This document shows positions 1-9,408 of a DNA stretch of 45,197 nt, in pieces. Source of the DNA: CALARM01 sp964431735. Lineage in GTDB: Bacteria > Vulcanimicrobiota > SpSt-956 > JAKJGF01. Positions within the stretch are counted from its first letter, which is position 1, and each line of letters opens with the position of its first letter. The stretch is from positions 1 to 45,197 of the forward strand of contig CAYSLJ010000042.1 of the NCBI GenBank assembly GCA_964431735.1, in the 5' to 3' direction. The translations under genes were made by a program, and so were the position numbers. Under the pieces are notes generated by a model that was given only the letters and a program-made list of their open reading frames with translations, searched no databases and was not told the DNA's origin.

Positions 1-104
1 GTCACAACGAAGTATGAGAATTTGTTCCTCCCGTCACGCGTTACGCGTTACGCGTCACGAGAGCAAATATGTATTATTTATGCTCACCACAGTAATTTCT
101 AATA
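1..104 (-). repeat. Dispersed inverted-repeat element B, minus-orientation copy
   Basis: Read on the minus strand this matches the element at 36948-37052: a TTACTG...GAGCATAAAT arm, a GCTCTCGTGACG junction, a GTAACGC-type heptamer array and a GACGGGAGGAA exit. The outer segment (GTCACAACGAAG, then TATGAGAATTTG) recurs at 27282-27345. No coding potential is seen. It lies upstream of the first response-regulator gene. Confidence 0.7.
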
Positions 105-140
105 AGTTATGAATGTAACTGTAAGTCATGAGGGAAAGGA

Positions 141-773
141 ATGTTTTTTTTGAAATCACCTCTGAAAATCCTTCATCTTGAAGATAATTTCCTTGAAGCG
201 GAAATTATAAAAGGAGTCCTTTTAAAAGAAGGATTGAAGTTTGAAATATGCAGGGTAGATAACAGGGATGATTTTATGTTATCTATTGAAAATGAACATT
301 TCGATATTATCCTGTCAGATTATTTACTTCCTTCTTTTGACGGTATAAGTGCACTGGAACTGGTAATGGAAAAATGCCCTTCCACTCCCTTTCTTTTCGT
401 ATCAGGTAAAATTGGAGAACATTTAATTGTTGAAGCTATTAAAAAAGGTGCGAAAGACTATGTTTTAAAAAATTGCCTTTCAGATCTTCTTCCCAGAATA
501 AAGAGAGTATTACAGGAAATAGAAGAACAGAAAAAAGAAAAATGTAAGGAACTCTGTAATGAAAAACTCAATCCTGCTGTTATGGAGATATATATAGACA
601 GAATATCGAAATTTATTGATTTTCAGACTGACCTTCTGAAATCTTCCGGCAATAAAGAGATAATAGAAAAAGTTAAAGAAAAACGGGAGGATTTGGAGAT
701 AGATAATATTCTGCAGTATTTTAAAGACATTATAGAGAAAAATATGGAATGCATTGTTCATTTGAAGGTATAG
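141..773 (+). CDS. Stand-alone response regulator with helical C-terminal extension
   Basis: Residues 8-125 form a CheY-like receiver domain: acidic pair in LHLEDN, phosphoacceptor Asp60 in ILSDYLLP, a conserved Ser in VSGKIG, and Lys in DYVLKN. The remaining ~85 residues are charged and helical (KEKCKELCNEK...) and match no output domain I recognise; no HTH is evident. The receiver closely resembles the N-terminal receiver of the next gene (LHLED, then AEII.GVLLKEG against AEVIHAVLVKDG), so the two are probably duplicates. The ATG follows a purine-rich GAGGGAAAGGA. It probably relays phosphate from one of the neighbouring hybrid kinases; the partner is unknown. Confidence 0.8.
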   Translation: MFFLKSPLKILHLEDNFLEAEIIKGVLLKEGLKFEICRVDNRDDFMLSIENEHFDIILSDYLLPSFDGISALELVMEKCPSTPFLFVSGKIGEHLIVEAIKKGAKDYVLKNCLSDLLPRIKRVLQEIEEQKKEKCKELCNEKLNPAVMEIYIDRISKFIDFQTDLLKSSGNKEIIEKVKEKREDLEIDNILQYFKDIIEKNMECIVHLKV

Positions 774-864
774 GAGTTTTCATTTTTAATGGCGTAAAAT
801 AAAGCTTTAGATAAAAGTTATTTAGAGGCAGTTTATCTGAATAATTTAAAGTGAGAGGTTAATT

Positions 865-2769
865 GTGGAAAAACTTGATATTTTACATCTTGAAGACAGT
901 CCCATTGATGCAGAGGTTATTCATGCAGTTCTGGTCAAAGACGGAATTGAATGTGCTATGACAACTGTAGATACGAGTAATGATTTTATTTCTGCTCTGG
1001 AGGGTAATAATTTTGATCTTATTCTTGCAGATTATACACTTCCCGGATTTGACGGACTGACTGCATTACATATAGCCATGAAGATGTGTCCCCGTACTCC
1101 CTTTATTATTATTTCCGGTATTATAGGTGAAGAACTGGCAGTAGAAGCCCTTAAATCAGGAGCAACAGATTATGTCCTGAAAAAAAATCTTTCCAGGCTT
1201 GCTCCTGTAGTCAGAAGAGCCATGACAGAAGTAGAGGAAAAGAAAAAAATTGCAGAACTTGAAGAAGAACATAATCGCTTTGTAACAGTTATAGAACAGA
1301 CTTCAGAATATATTATTATAACAGATATAAAGGGAAATATACTTTATGTGAATCCTGCTTTTGAATATAATACAGGTTATAAAAAAGAGGATAGCACCGG
1401 TAAAAATATTAATATATTCAAAAGTGATGACCATGGTGATATATTCTATGGAAATATAATTGACACAATTAAAGGAGGAAATGTATGGAGCGGCCATATT
1501 ATTGCCATAAAGAAGGACGGAACTTCTTACATGTCTTCCGGCTCAATCAATCCTGTACGTAATAAAAACGATGAAATTATAAACTATGTATTTATTTTCA
1601 GAGATGTGACAAGAGAAATGATGATTGAGCAGCAGAGCCGACAGGCTCAAAAACTGGAAGCCATAGGTATAATGGCAGGAGGTATCGCTCATGATTTCAA
1701 TAATATACTTGCTGCTATTATGGGCTATTCAGAACTGCTTGAAAGTTATATTTACGATGTTAAATCGAAAAACTTTGTGAGTCAGATTTTGAAATCCAGT
1801 AACAGGGCAAAAGATCTGATAAAACAGATTTTAACCTTCTGCCGACAGGGGGAAGAGGAAAGAAAACCTCTTTATATTGCTCCTATTGTTAAAGAAATTA
1901 TGAAATTTATCAGAGCTTCTCTCCCCGCTACTATAGAAATAAAGGAAATTATAGAAACAAGAGGAACCGTCCTTGCAGATCCTACCAGAATACATCAGGT
2001 AATTATGAATCTATGCACAAATTCTGCCTATGCCATGAGAGAAAAAGGAGGTATACTTGGCATAAGATTAAGTGAAGTAGAGCTTGACAGAGAAAATGTA
2101 AAGGAATATCTTGAGCTAAAAGAGGGAAAATATATAAAACTTACTGTAAGTGATACCGGGTATGGCATGGATAAAAAAACTTTAGAAAGAATCTTTGAGC
2201 CATTCTATACCACCAAACCAAAAGGTGAGGGAACAGGTCTCGGACTTTCCGTGGTTCATGGTATAGTTACTAATTACGGGGGAACTATTACTGTCAGTAG
2301 TGAACCGGGGGAAGGAACCACTTTCGATATATTCTTCCCATGTGTTGAGATTGATGTAAAAGAAGATGTTGATGAAGAAAAAATTCTCCCCGGAGGAAAC
2401 GAACATATACTTCTTGTAGATGATGAAGAAGCACTTGTCATGTGCTACAGTAATATGTTAATAAAACTTGGCTATAATGTTACATCTGAAATAAACAGTA
2501 TTAAAGCTATGAAAGATTATTGTCTGGAACCTGATAAATATGATCTGCTTATTACCGATTATACTATGCCTAAAATGACAGGAATTGATCTGGCAGAAGA
2601 ATTACTTCAGGTAAATCCTGATATACCTGTTATCATTTACACAGGTTCTTCAGACATGGTTGAACTGGATAGAGAGAAAATTACAAATGTAAAGGAGGTT
2701 ATTTTTAAACCTGTTTCTATGAGTTTACTTGCCAGGACTGTCAGAAAGGTTATAGATTTAAAACAATAG
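865..2769 (+). CDS. Hybrid histidine kinase REC-PAS-HisKA-HATPase-REC
   Basis: Domain order: receiver (3-120, Asp56 in LILADYTLP), PAS (135-250), NtrB-like HisKA with phosphorylatable His276 in GGIAHDFNN, HATPase with the N box (LMNLCTNSAYAM), G1 box (VSDTGYGM) and G2 box (GTGLGLSVVHG), then a second receiver (LLVDDEE, ITDYTMP, IFKPV). No transmembrane segment is seen, so it is probably cytosolic and takes its input from phosphorylation of the first receiver and from the PAS domain. The start is GTG, after AAAGTGAGAGG. It follows the related receiver gene by 91 bp and is probably co-transcribed. The ligand is not predictable. Confidence 0.9.
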   Translation: MEKLDILHLEDSPIDAEVIHAVLVKDGIECAMTTVDTSNDFISALEGNNFDLILADYTLPGFDGLTALHIAMKMCPRTPFIIISGIIGEELAVEALKSGATDYVLKKNLSRLAPVVRRAMTEVEEKKKIAELEEEHNRFVTVIEQTSEYIIITDIKGNILYVNPAFEYNTGYKKEDSTGKNINIFKSDDHGDIFYGNIIDTIKGGNVWSGHIIAIKKDGTSYMSSGSINPVRNKNDEIINYVFIFRDVTREMMIEQQSRQAQKLEAIGIMAGGIAHDFNNILAAIMGYSELLESYIYDVKSKNFVSQILKSSNRAKDLIKQILTFCRQGEEERKPLYIAPIVKEIMKFIRASLPATIEIKEIIETRGTVLADPTRIHQVIMNLCTNSAYAMREKGGILGIRLSEVELDRENVKEYLELKEGKYIKLTVSDTGYGMDKKTLERIFEPFYTTKPKGEGTGLGLSVVHGIVTNYGGTITVSSEPGEGTTFDIFFPCVEIDVKEDVDEEKILPGGNEHILLVDDEEALVMCYSNMLIKLGYNVTSEINSIKAMKDYCLEPDKYDLLITDYTMPKMTGIDLAEELLQVNPDIPVIIYTGSSDMVELDREKITNVKEVIFKPVSMSLLARTVRKVIDLKQ

Positions 2770-2896
2770 TAAGGACTGCAAGAAAAACAACTCCGGCAAA
2801 TTGTTAGAATAATTAGTATCCTCGCGTCACGCATAACGTGTTATGCGTCACGATATAAACTGTAAATATGATGTAGTTGTTTCCTGACAGATCCTG
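2770..2896 (+). repeat. Dispersed element A copy with central heptamer array
   Basis: This starts at the stop codon of the upstream kinase with AAGGACTGCAAGAAAAACAA and continues CTCCGGCAAATTG. A degenerate GCGTCAC-type array (2823-2852) follows, then the GTAAATATGATGTAG arm and TTTCCTGACAG. Close copies lie at 14454-14556, 17055-17186 and 42375-42484. The outer arms are imperfect inverted repeats of each other. The rest of the gap, 2897-3144, is AT-rich, and I see nothing definite in it. Confidence 0.75.
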
Positions 2897-3144
2897 AGTA
2901 TCGTAACAGGTAAAAAAGTATCCATAAAAACCTTCTGCCTGGCAGGCTCTGGAGAAGAAAAATTAGTTTTTTATATAGAATTAAAAATTAAATAAGGGTT
3001 AATTTATCGTCTGGAAAACAAATTATATAAGGCAAATGATTTTTCTTTGCAGGAGTCTGAAGGCAGAAACTGATAAAATGGTTACGAATTTATCTGGAGC
3101 GGTAATGAGCGACACGTAAATTCATTTTTATAAAAATAAAGACA

Positions 3145-5967
3145 ATGGAAAAACTTATAAATATTATTACAAACAATGAAACGTGGCTGGTAGAGAGAGT
3201 ACTTCATTATGCAAAAGTACATGGCTATAGCAGATATACTTCTACTCTTGCTGAAGCGTGGAGAATTTCTATTAACGGTCTCTCACAGGCAATACTGGAT
3301 GGTTTAAGTTTTCACTGTGAAATACCGGAACTTGCTCCTGATGATGATTATACGAGAGATCCCGTTACATCTTTTGGAATAATGGAAGCACAGAAACATC
3401 GTTCCCGTGGTGTCACTATAGGCATGTTTCTGGGGTTATTAAAATATTACCGTCAGAGCTATGTCGATCTTATTCTTGAAAATGATTTCAATAAAGAAGA
3501 GAAGAAACGTTGCAGCCTTTTTATTGATAGAATTTTTGACAGGATTGAAATAGGTTTTTGCACCGAATGGACCGGTTTAAGCGGTAGTGAAGAACTGGAA
3601 GAATTACAGGTGACAAACCGTTTTCTCTCAAATGAAAAGGATAGATATCTTACAAGTTTTGAAAGTATGAAAAATCCTGTTATACTCCTGGACAGTAATA
3701 ATATAATTGTTAATATAAATCATGCAGGTAATGAGCTTTTTAAAGATTTTTCTGTTCCCGGTTCCGCATATTATTCCCGGAATATTCTGGAAAATAGACT
3801 GACTTTTCTTGAAGAAGAACTTTCTTCCTTTATTTCTATGAAGCATTCAGAACTGGAACTGGAAAAAGAAATTGAAACTGTTAAGGGTAAAAGATATTTC
3901 CAGATTAAATTGAAGAAAATGCTTGATGTAAGCGAAAGGTTTGCCGGTGTTATTGCTATATTAAATGATATTACAGAATTAAAACTTGTTCAGGAAGAAC
4001 TGATGATGGCAAGGGATAAGGCAGAAAGTGCCAGCAGAGCAAAAAGCAGTTTTCTTGCCAGCATGAGTCATGAAATAAGGACTCCTATGAATGCAATAAT
4101 AGGTATGACTTCTCTGCTTTTAAATACGGAATTATCACATGAACAGGAAGAATTTGTTGAAGTTATCCGCCGCAGCGGCAACAGTCTTATGGGAATAATC
4201 AATGATATACTGGATTTTTCCAAGATAGAAGCAGGTCAGTTCATGCTTGAAAAAAATCCCTTTGAACTCATAGAATGTGTTGAAGAAGCTCTGGATATAG
4301 TCGCTCCGAAAGCAGGTAAAAAATCACTGGAAATAGCTTATATGTGCGATAAATCTGTTCCGCTTATTATAGAAGGTGATATTACCCGTCTCCGTCAGAT
4401 ACTTGTAAATCTGCTTGATAATGCCATTAAATTTACGGAAAAAGGTGATGTTGTGCTTTCTGTTAAAGCAAGACATCTTATAGAAGAGGATTATGAAATT
4501 CAATTTTCCGTAAAAGACACAGGTGTCGGTATTCCTCCCGAAAAGTTTCAATATCTCTTCAAACCCTTCAGTCAGACTGATTCATCTATTACCCGCAGAT
4601 ACGGAGGTACCGGCCTTGGCCTGACCATAAGCAAACTCCTCGTTGAACATATGGGGGGAACCATACATGCAGAGAGTGCTCCCGGTAAAGGGACAACCTT
4701 TCATTTTACCATAATTACCAGGGCAGATACTGTGAAACAGTTTTCCTCTTTTAAATCATCTCATTTATTGACAGGATTGAACGTATTAATAGTGGATGAC
4801 AATGAAATAAATCGATTTATGCTTGCTCAGGCCTGTGAGAAATGGGGTGTGTCATCCATAAATGCTTCCTGTGCCTCTGAAGCTCTTTCTATTCTGAAAC
4901 AGAATAAAACAGTTCATATTGCCCTTCTGGATATGGCCATGCCTGACGTGGACGGTATTACACTGGCAGATGAAATAAGGAACCTGGGCTATGACTTCCC
5001 TATGTTTCTTCTTACATCTATAGATAAAATATTCTCTCAGAAAGAGTTAATGAATTTTAACGGTTATCTCATAAAACCTATAAAATTATCACATTTATAC
5101 AATAAATTGATTGAAGTTGCTACAGGGAAGGCAGTTTCTGTCTTTAAAGCACATGATAAACCATATCTTGACCCGTCACTGTCTGAAAAATATCCACTTA
5201 CCATTCTGCTGGTAGAAGATAATCTTGTCAATCAGCAGGTTATGTTGAGTATGCTTGAAAAGATGGGATATATGGTAGATGTGGCCTGGAATGGTATTGA
5301 AGCCATTGAATCACTGCGTCGCCAGCCTTATAATCTCATGTTTATGGATGTAGAAATGCCTGAAATGGACGGTTTAACAGCTACATGCCGTATCAGAGAA
5401 GATTTTCCACCTGAAAGGCAGCCATCTATTGTTGCCATGACAGCAAAGGTTTTCAGAGAAGATATAAAAAAATGTTTTGATGCAGGTATGGATTATTATC
5501 TCGGGAAGCCTGTACAGGTAAAAGAACTTGTAAAGGTGCTGAGAGAAGCTAAAAATATGCGTGCTTCTTCTGAGGAACATATTATAAAAGAAAGTATAGT
5601 ATCTGAAAAATCTGCAGCACAATCTATAAATATGGAGAACTTCGAAAACTTAAAAAACCTTGTAGGCGAAGGGAAAGCATTTGATTTAATCGATAAATAT
5701 CTGAATGACAGCCAGGCAATCATGGAGAAGATTAAAGAAAGTTTCAGAGAAAATAATTTTACAGATCTCAGAATTTCATCCCACACATTGAAATCCTCCA
5801 GTACCCACTTCGGTGCAACCATACTGGCCGGTTTATGCCAGGAAGTAGAAACTATGGCAGATGCCTGTAAGACCGAAGGTTTAAAAGAAAAACTTTCTGT
5901 TATAGAAGATGAATATAAAAGAGTAAGGCTTGCAATGGAAAAAATCAGGGATAATAGAATTTTATAA
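3145..5967 (+). CDS. Hybrid histidine kinase RsbRD-like-PAS-HisKA-HATPase-REC-REC-HPt
   Basis: Residues 1-140 resemble the RsbRD N-terminal/globin-sensor-like helical domain (LINIITNNETWLVERVL, SRYTSTLAEAWR). A PAS domain (165-280) follows, then HisKA with His309 in SMSHEIRTPMN, a HATPase with complete N/G boxes (LVNLLDNAIKF, VKDTGVGIP, GTGLGLTIS), receiver 1 (VDDNEIN, LLDMAMP), receiver 2 (VEDNLVNQQ, FMDVEMPEMDG) and a C-terminal HPt domain with His880 in SSHTLKSSS. All phosphorelay residues are present, so it can run a full multi-step relay. The absence of membrane helices implies a cytosolic sensor. The downstream regulator is not evident from the gene itself; the receiver/DUF4096-like protein at 11847-14040 is a candidate by proximity only. 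Confidence 0.9.
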   Translation: MEKLINIITNNETWLVERVLHYAKVHGYSRYTSTLAEAWRISINGLSQAILDGLSFHCEIPELAPDDDYTRDPVTSFGIMEAQKHRSRGVTIGMFLGLLKYYRQSYVDLILENDFNKEEKKRCSLFIDRIFDRIEIGFCTEWTGLSGSEELEELQVTNRFLSNEKDRYLTSFESMKNPVILLDSNNIIVNINHAGNELFKDFSVPGSAYYSRNILENRLTFLEEELSSFISMKHSELELEKEIETVKGKRYFQIKLKKMLDVSERFAGVIAILNDITELKLVQEELMMARDKAESASRAKSSFLASMSHEIRTPMNAIIGMTSLLLNTELSHEQEEFVEVIRRSGNSLMGIINDILDFSKIEAGQFMLEKNPFELIECVEEALDIVAPKAGKKSLEIAYMCDKSVPLIIEGDITRLRQILVNLLDNAIKFTEKGDVVLSVKARHLIEEDYEIQFSVKDTGVGIPPEKFQYLFKPFSQTDSSITRRYGGTGLGLTISKLLVEHMGGTIHAESAPGKGTTFHFTIITRADTVKQFSSFKSSHLLTGLNVLIVDDNEINRFMLAQACEKWGVSSINASCASEALSILKQNKTVHIALLDMAMPDVDGITLADEIRNLGYDFPMFLLTSIDKIFSQKELMNFNGYLIKPIKLSHLYNKLIEVATGKAVSVFKAHDKPYLDPSLSEKYPLTILLVEDNLVNQQVMLSMLEKMGYMVDVAWNGIEAIESLRRQPYNLMFMDVEMPEMDGLTATCRIREDFPPERQPSIVAMTAKVFREDIKKCFDAGMDYYLGKPVQVKELVKVLREAKNMRASSEEHIIKESIVSEKSAAQSINMENFENLKNLVGEGKAFDLIDKYLNDSQAIMEKIKESFRENNFTDLRISSHTLKSSSTHFGATILAGLCQEVETMADACKTEGLKEKLSVIEDEYKRVRLAMEKIRDNRIL

Positions 5968-6034
5968 AGAAGGAATTTTATTTAAATTGGCAGAATTATA
6001 ATATATTCTACTTCATAATAGATCACTGGTAATC

Positions 6035-6067
6035 CTCGCGTCACGCGTCACGCGTCACGCGTCACGA
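6035..6067 (+). repeat. GCGTCAC heptamer array (4 near-identical units)
   Basis: The sequence GCGTCAC is repeated four times in tandem between CCTC and GATTTT, just upstream of the Ig-like-repeat gene. Unlike most arrays here, all units have the same sequence and orientation. Confidence 0.85.
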
Positions 6068-6092
6068 TTTTCATTCTGGAGTAATCTTATTT

Positions 6093-7136
6093 ATGTTTTA
6101 TCCGAAAAGTAATTACCGTCACCTGGGCAATATTCATTTCTGGGAAAAAAAGGAAATAGAACTGGAATTTAAAAATCCAAAAAAAAGTGATGTAAAAATG
6201 GAGATAATAATAATCTCCGAGTGGCTTGAACTGCTTTCTGACAGAAAAATTCTCTTTGCCTCCGAAGAAAGTAAAAAAGTCAGATTTCTTGTAAATGGTC
6301 TGAGTGTCTCTTCCGGCAATCACTGGTGCGAGATTTTATTATGTGAACCTTTAAGGAAAGAGGTGCTTATCAGAGAGATACTGCTCGGTAATTTTCTTCC
6401 TGAAACGTTATTGGAGAAATCTGAGAAAAACACTGACATAATAAAAGTTTATCCTGATTTGATAGATATTGGTAATATAATAAAAGGCAATAGAGCTGTC
6501 AGAGAATTTAATATAGAAAACAATGATAATGTGCCGGTAAAGGTATTGATGACATGTTTTGATAAGTGGATAAAAATTCCCGGCGTAAGAGATAAAGAAG
6601 GTAATGAATTTTATTTTAAAGATAATAAAGGGGAACTGAATATACCGCCTGGAGAAATTTTTACTGTCAATGTAGAAATAGATTCACGATTGTGCATCGC
6701 AGATTTAAAGCACATGGGAGAGGTTTATATATCATGTCCTGATCTGGACATACCTGACAGATCTGTGAAGATTAAAATTCGTTCCTTTAATGTAAAGCAT
6801 TTTCTTATTGATTTTCATGAACTGAATATGGGGAAAGCTGTTCCTGGAGATGAATTAACAAAGGAATTAAAGATAACGTATCTGGGAGAAAGACGTGATA
6901 TTACTCTTTCAGGAGAAATGATCCCTCTTTCAGACTGGATTAAGATTGAACATAATGACTTTGTAATAAAACATGGCGAAAGTTCTACTGTAAAGATTCA
7001 CTGTATGATTCCGGAAGATATGAGTAAAGGTGTCAAAGAATCCTTTATACTGGTTAATTTTAATCCGGAAAAATGCAGTCCCTCTGTTTCTTTTATGCCA
7101 CAGCAACTCGGTAAAATAATTCTGGATATATGTTAA
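6093..7136 (+). CDS. Uncharacterised protein of three Ig-like (MSP/Hydin-like) beta-sandwich repeats
   Basis: I do not recognise a named family. Three ~100-residue repeats are visible, starting near residues 3, 118 and 235. Each has a [LI]x[IM]G[KN] strand, a hydrophobic/charged alternation, an exposed W[IL]xI or WLEL and a late xSxxVxxxV strand (LGNIHFWEKKEIELEF; IDIGNIIKGNRAVREFNI; LNMGKAVPGDELTKELKI). This pattern is typical of ASPM/SPD-2/Hydin or BACON-like domains, which bind proteins. No signal peptide is seen, so it is probably cytosolic. CTGGAGTAATC precedes the ATG. It converges with the GAF kinase gene, with only 28 bp between the two stop codons. Confidence 0.6.
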   Translation: MFYPKSNYRHLGNIHFWEKKEIELEFKNPKKSDVKMEIIIISEWLELLSDRKILFASEESKKVRFLVNGLSVSSGNHWCEILLCEPLRKEVLIREILLGNFLPETLLEKSEKNTDIIKVYPDLIDIGNIIKGNRAVREFNIENNDNVPVKVLMTCFDKWIKIPGVRDKEGNEFYFKDNKGELNIPPGEIFTVNVEIDSRLCIADLKHMGEVYISCPDLDIPDRSVKIKIRSFNVKHFLIDFHELNMGKAVPGDELTKELKITYLGERRDITLSGEMIPLSDWIKIEHNDFVIKHGESSTVKIHCMIPEDMSKGVKESFILVNFNPEKCSPSVSFMPQQLGKIILDIC

Positions 7137-7164
7137 GAAACTATAGCTTATCAATCTCTTCCTG

Positions 7165-9306
7165 TTATTTTTTACTATCCTGAAGTAATTCCTGTATGGA
7201 AGTGGAAAGAGCATAAATATTCAGTGGTTTTTGTAAGAATTTTTTTATTCCTGCCATTTTAACTTTTTCCATATTTAGATTCTCACTGTACCCCGAACAG
7301 AGTATTATAAGTATGTCTTTTCGAATTTTTTTTATTTCTTCTGCCAGTTCAAGACCTGTCATATCAGGCATCATATAATCGGTAATGACAAGAGCAAATT
7401 CTGAAGGTTCTTTTTTAAACAGTTCAAGTCCATCCAGTGCTTTAGTTGTTCCAGTTACTTTATAGCCAAGTTTTTCCAGTAAAAATGTGTTTATATCAAT
7501 TACATCTTTTTCATCATCTATAAAAAGTATGGAACCTTCTCCTCTTAGAAGCTTTTTCTTTTTTTTACCGGCAATTGCTTTACGTAAAACTCCGGCAATA
7601 TTATGCATATTGACAGGTTTAATAATTACTTCATCTATACCTGATTCGAGAAATTTGTCACTGTTACCATATTCACCGTAACCGGTACACATAATTACAG
7701 GGATATTTTTTTGAATTTTCCTTATTTCATTCGCCAGCTGAAGTCCTGTCATATAAGGCATATTACAGTCAGTAATAATTATATCAAATCTGCCTGGATT
7801 TTCTCTGAATATTTCCAGTGCTTTAAGGCTATTATCTGTAGAAGTTACTGTATAACCGAGATTTTCAATTACTTGTTTCTCCATATCCACTATTTCTTTG
7901 TCATCATCTATAAAGAGAATATGCTCATGACCTCCCGTAATTTCAGGTGTTTTTTCTTCAGAATTTGTTATAATAGCATTTAAACGGGGAAGAATAATCT
8001 GAAAACTTGTGCATTCTCCCGGTGTGCTCGTGACATTGATAAAACCTTCCATACTTTTAACTATACCGTAAACTACAGCAAGTCCGAGCCCTGTTCCGTT
8101 GTCGGCCGTCTTTGTAGTAAAGAACGGTTCAAATATCCTGTCTAAATGTTCAGGTTCTATGCCGCATCCAGTATCACTTACTGTAAGGCTTATGTAATGT
8201 CCATCTTTTATTTCATCATATTTATATAATTCACTTTTTCCTGCGTCTTTGAGGGTAATACAAATTTTGCCTTTTCTATCACCTATTGCATGGGCTGCAT
8301 TTGTGGTGAGATTCATCAGAAGTTGATAGATTTCTGTCGGGTCTGCAAAGATTACAGAATGTTTTATTCCAATATCTTTTTTTATAATAATATTTCTTGG
8401 CAGACTTGCTCTCATGAGTTTAAGAACTTCATGTATTACAGGTTTAATATCAACAGGCTGTCTTTTTATTTCTCTTCTTCTGCTGAAGGTAAGTATCTGT
8501 TGAATCAGATGTTTTGCTCTGTTACAGCCTTTGAGTATATGCTGTAAATTTTCTTTTATCCGGGATTTTTCCGGTAACTGGTATAATGATAATTCCGTAT
8601 AACCTATGATAGCTGCAAGTATATTATTGAAATCATGGGAAATTCCTCCTGCAAGGGTTCCTATTGCTTCCAGCTTTTGAGACTGTCTCAGGTAGTTTTC
8701 CATTCTTTCTTTTTCTTCTTCTGCTTTTTTACGTACTATTCCTACTCCTATAGTTCCTGCTACTGCACGTAGTATTCCTATTTCACTTTCATCCCATACT
8801 CTTTCCATGCGACAGTCATCAAACCCTATAGAACCATTGAATTTTCCTTCAATTAATATGGGAACTATAAGTATTGAGAGTATTCCCTGGGGCTCAAGTA
8901 TTGATTTTGAACATGGTTCAAGATTGCGTACTATTTCATTTGTCGGTATTCCTGTTTCATTTTTATCAACCCATCCGGGAAAGAATTTATCACATGGCAT
9001 ATTCTGGAGAGCAGGGTTGTCTATCTGAGGTTCAACTGAATCCCTTGACCATTCATATCTCTGGCTGATAAGTCTTTCTCCTGTCAGAAGGTCTTTAGAA
9101 ACTTCAAAAATAGATACTCTGTCTGCATCTGTAGCAATACCGAGATATTCCATTGCTTTATGAATAGCCTCATCTCCATATCCTCCCGATACCAGACTGT
9201 TTGTGGCTTTTGCCGCTCCGTCCAGAAGTTTTTTATATTTATTAAATTTTTCTTCCATATCCTTCAGTTTTAATTGAAGATCTGATTTTTTTATAGTGTT
9301 TTTCAT
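7165..9306 (-). CDS. Hybrid histidine kinase GAF-HisKA-HATPase-REC-REC
   Basis: A short coiled coil (1-30) is followed by a GAF domain (about 35-195), HisKA with His224 in GGISHDFNN, a HATPase (LMNLTTNAAHAI, VSDTGCGIE, GTGLGLAVVYG) and two tandem receivers (FIDDDKE/ITDCNMPYMTG and FIDDEKD/ITDYMMPDMTG), each ending in a conserved KP. The double receiver at the C terminus without HPt suggests that phosphate passes to a separate protein. Kinase core and receivers resemble those of the kinase at 865-2769, suggesting duplication. AGGAGACAATCC precedes the ATG. It is downstream of, and co-oriented with, the response regulator and glycosidase-like genes. Confidence 0.9.
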   Translation of the reverse strand: MKNTIKKSDLQLKLKDMEEKFNKYKKLLDGAAKATNSLVSGGYGDEAIHKAMEYLGIATDADRVSIFEVSKDLLTGERLISQRYEWSRDSVEPQIDNPALQNMPCDKFFPGWVDKNETGIPTNEIVRNLEPCSKSILEPQGILSILIVPILIEGKFNGSIGFDDCRMERVWDESEIGILRAVAGTIGVGIVRKKAEEEKERMENYLRQSQKLEAIGTLAGGISHDFNNILAAIIGYTELSLYQLPEKSRIKENLQHILKGCNRAKHLIQQILTFSRRREIKRQPVDIKPVIHEVLKLMRASLPRNIIIKKDIGIKHSVIFADPTEIYQLLMNLTTNAAHAIGDRKGKICITLKDAGKSELYKYDEIKDGHYISLTVSDTGCGIEPEHLDRIFEPFFTTKTADNGTGLGLAVVYGIVKSMEGFINVTSTPGECTSFQIILPRLNAIITNSEEKTPEITGGHEHILFIDDDKEIVDMEKQVIENLGYTVTSTDNSLKALEIFRENPGRFDIIITDCNMPYMTGLQLANEIRKIQKNIPVIMCTGYGEYGNSDKFLESGIDEVIIKPVNMHNIAGVLRKAIAGKKKKKLLRGEGSILFIDDEKDVIDINTFLLEKLGYKVTGTTKALDGLELFKKEPSEFALVITDYMMPDMTGLELAEEIKKIRKDILIILCSGYSENLNMEKVKMAGIKKFLQKPLNIYALSTSIQELLQDSKK

Positions 9307-9330
9307 GGATTGTCTCCTGATTCTTTTAGA

Positions 9331-9404
9331 GTGAGTGGTGAGTAGTGAATAGTGAGTGGAACGCCCACTCTACTCACTACTCACCACTCACTACTCACTA
9401 ATTA
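9331..9404 (-). repeat. GTGAGTA heptamer array forming a hairpin
   Basis: On the minus strand, just after the TAA stop of the glycosidase-like gene, heptamers of the type GTGAGTA/GTGAGTG run into a second, oppositely oriented array. The arms 9331-9359 and 9365-9391 can pair; the first 18 bases match exactly. It could attenuate or terminate transcription between the two minus-strand genes. Confidence 0.7.
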
Positions 9405-9408
9405 CTTC

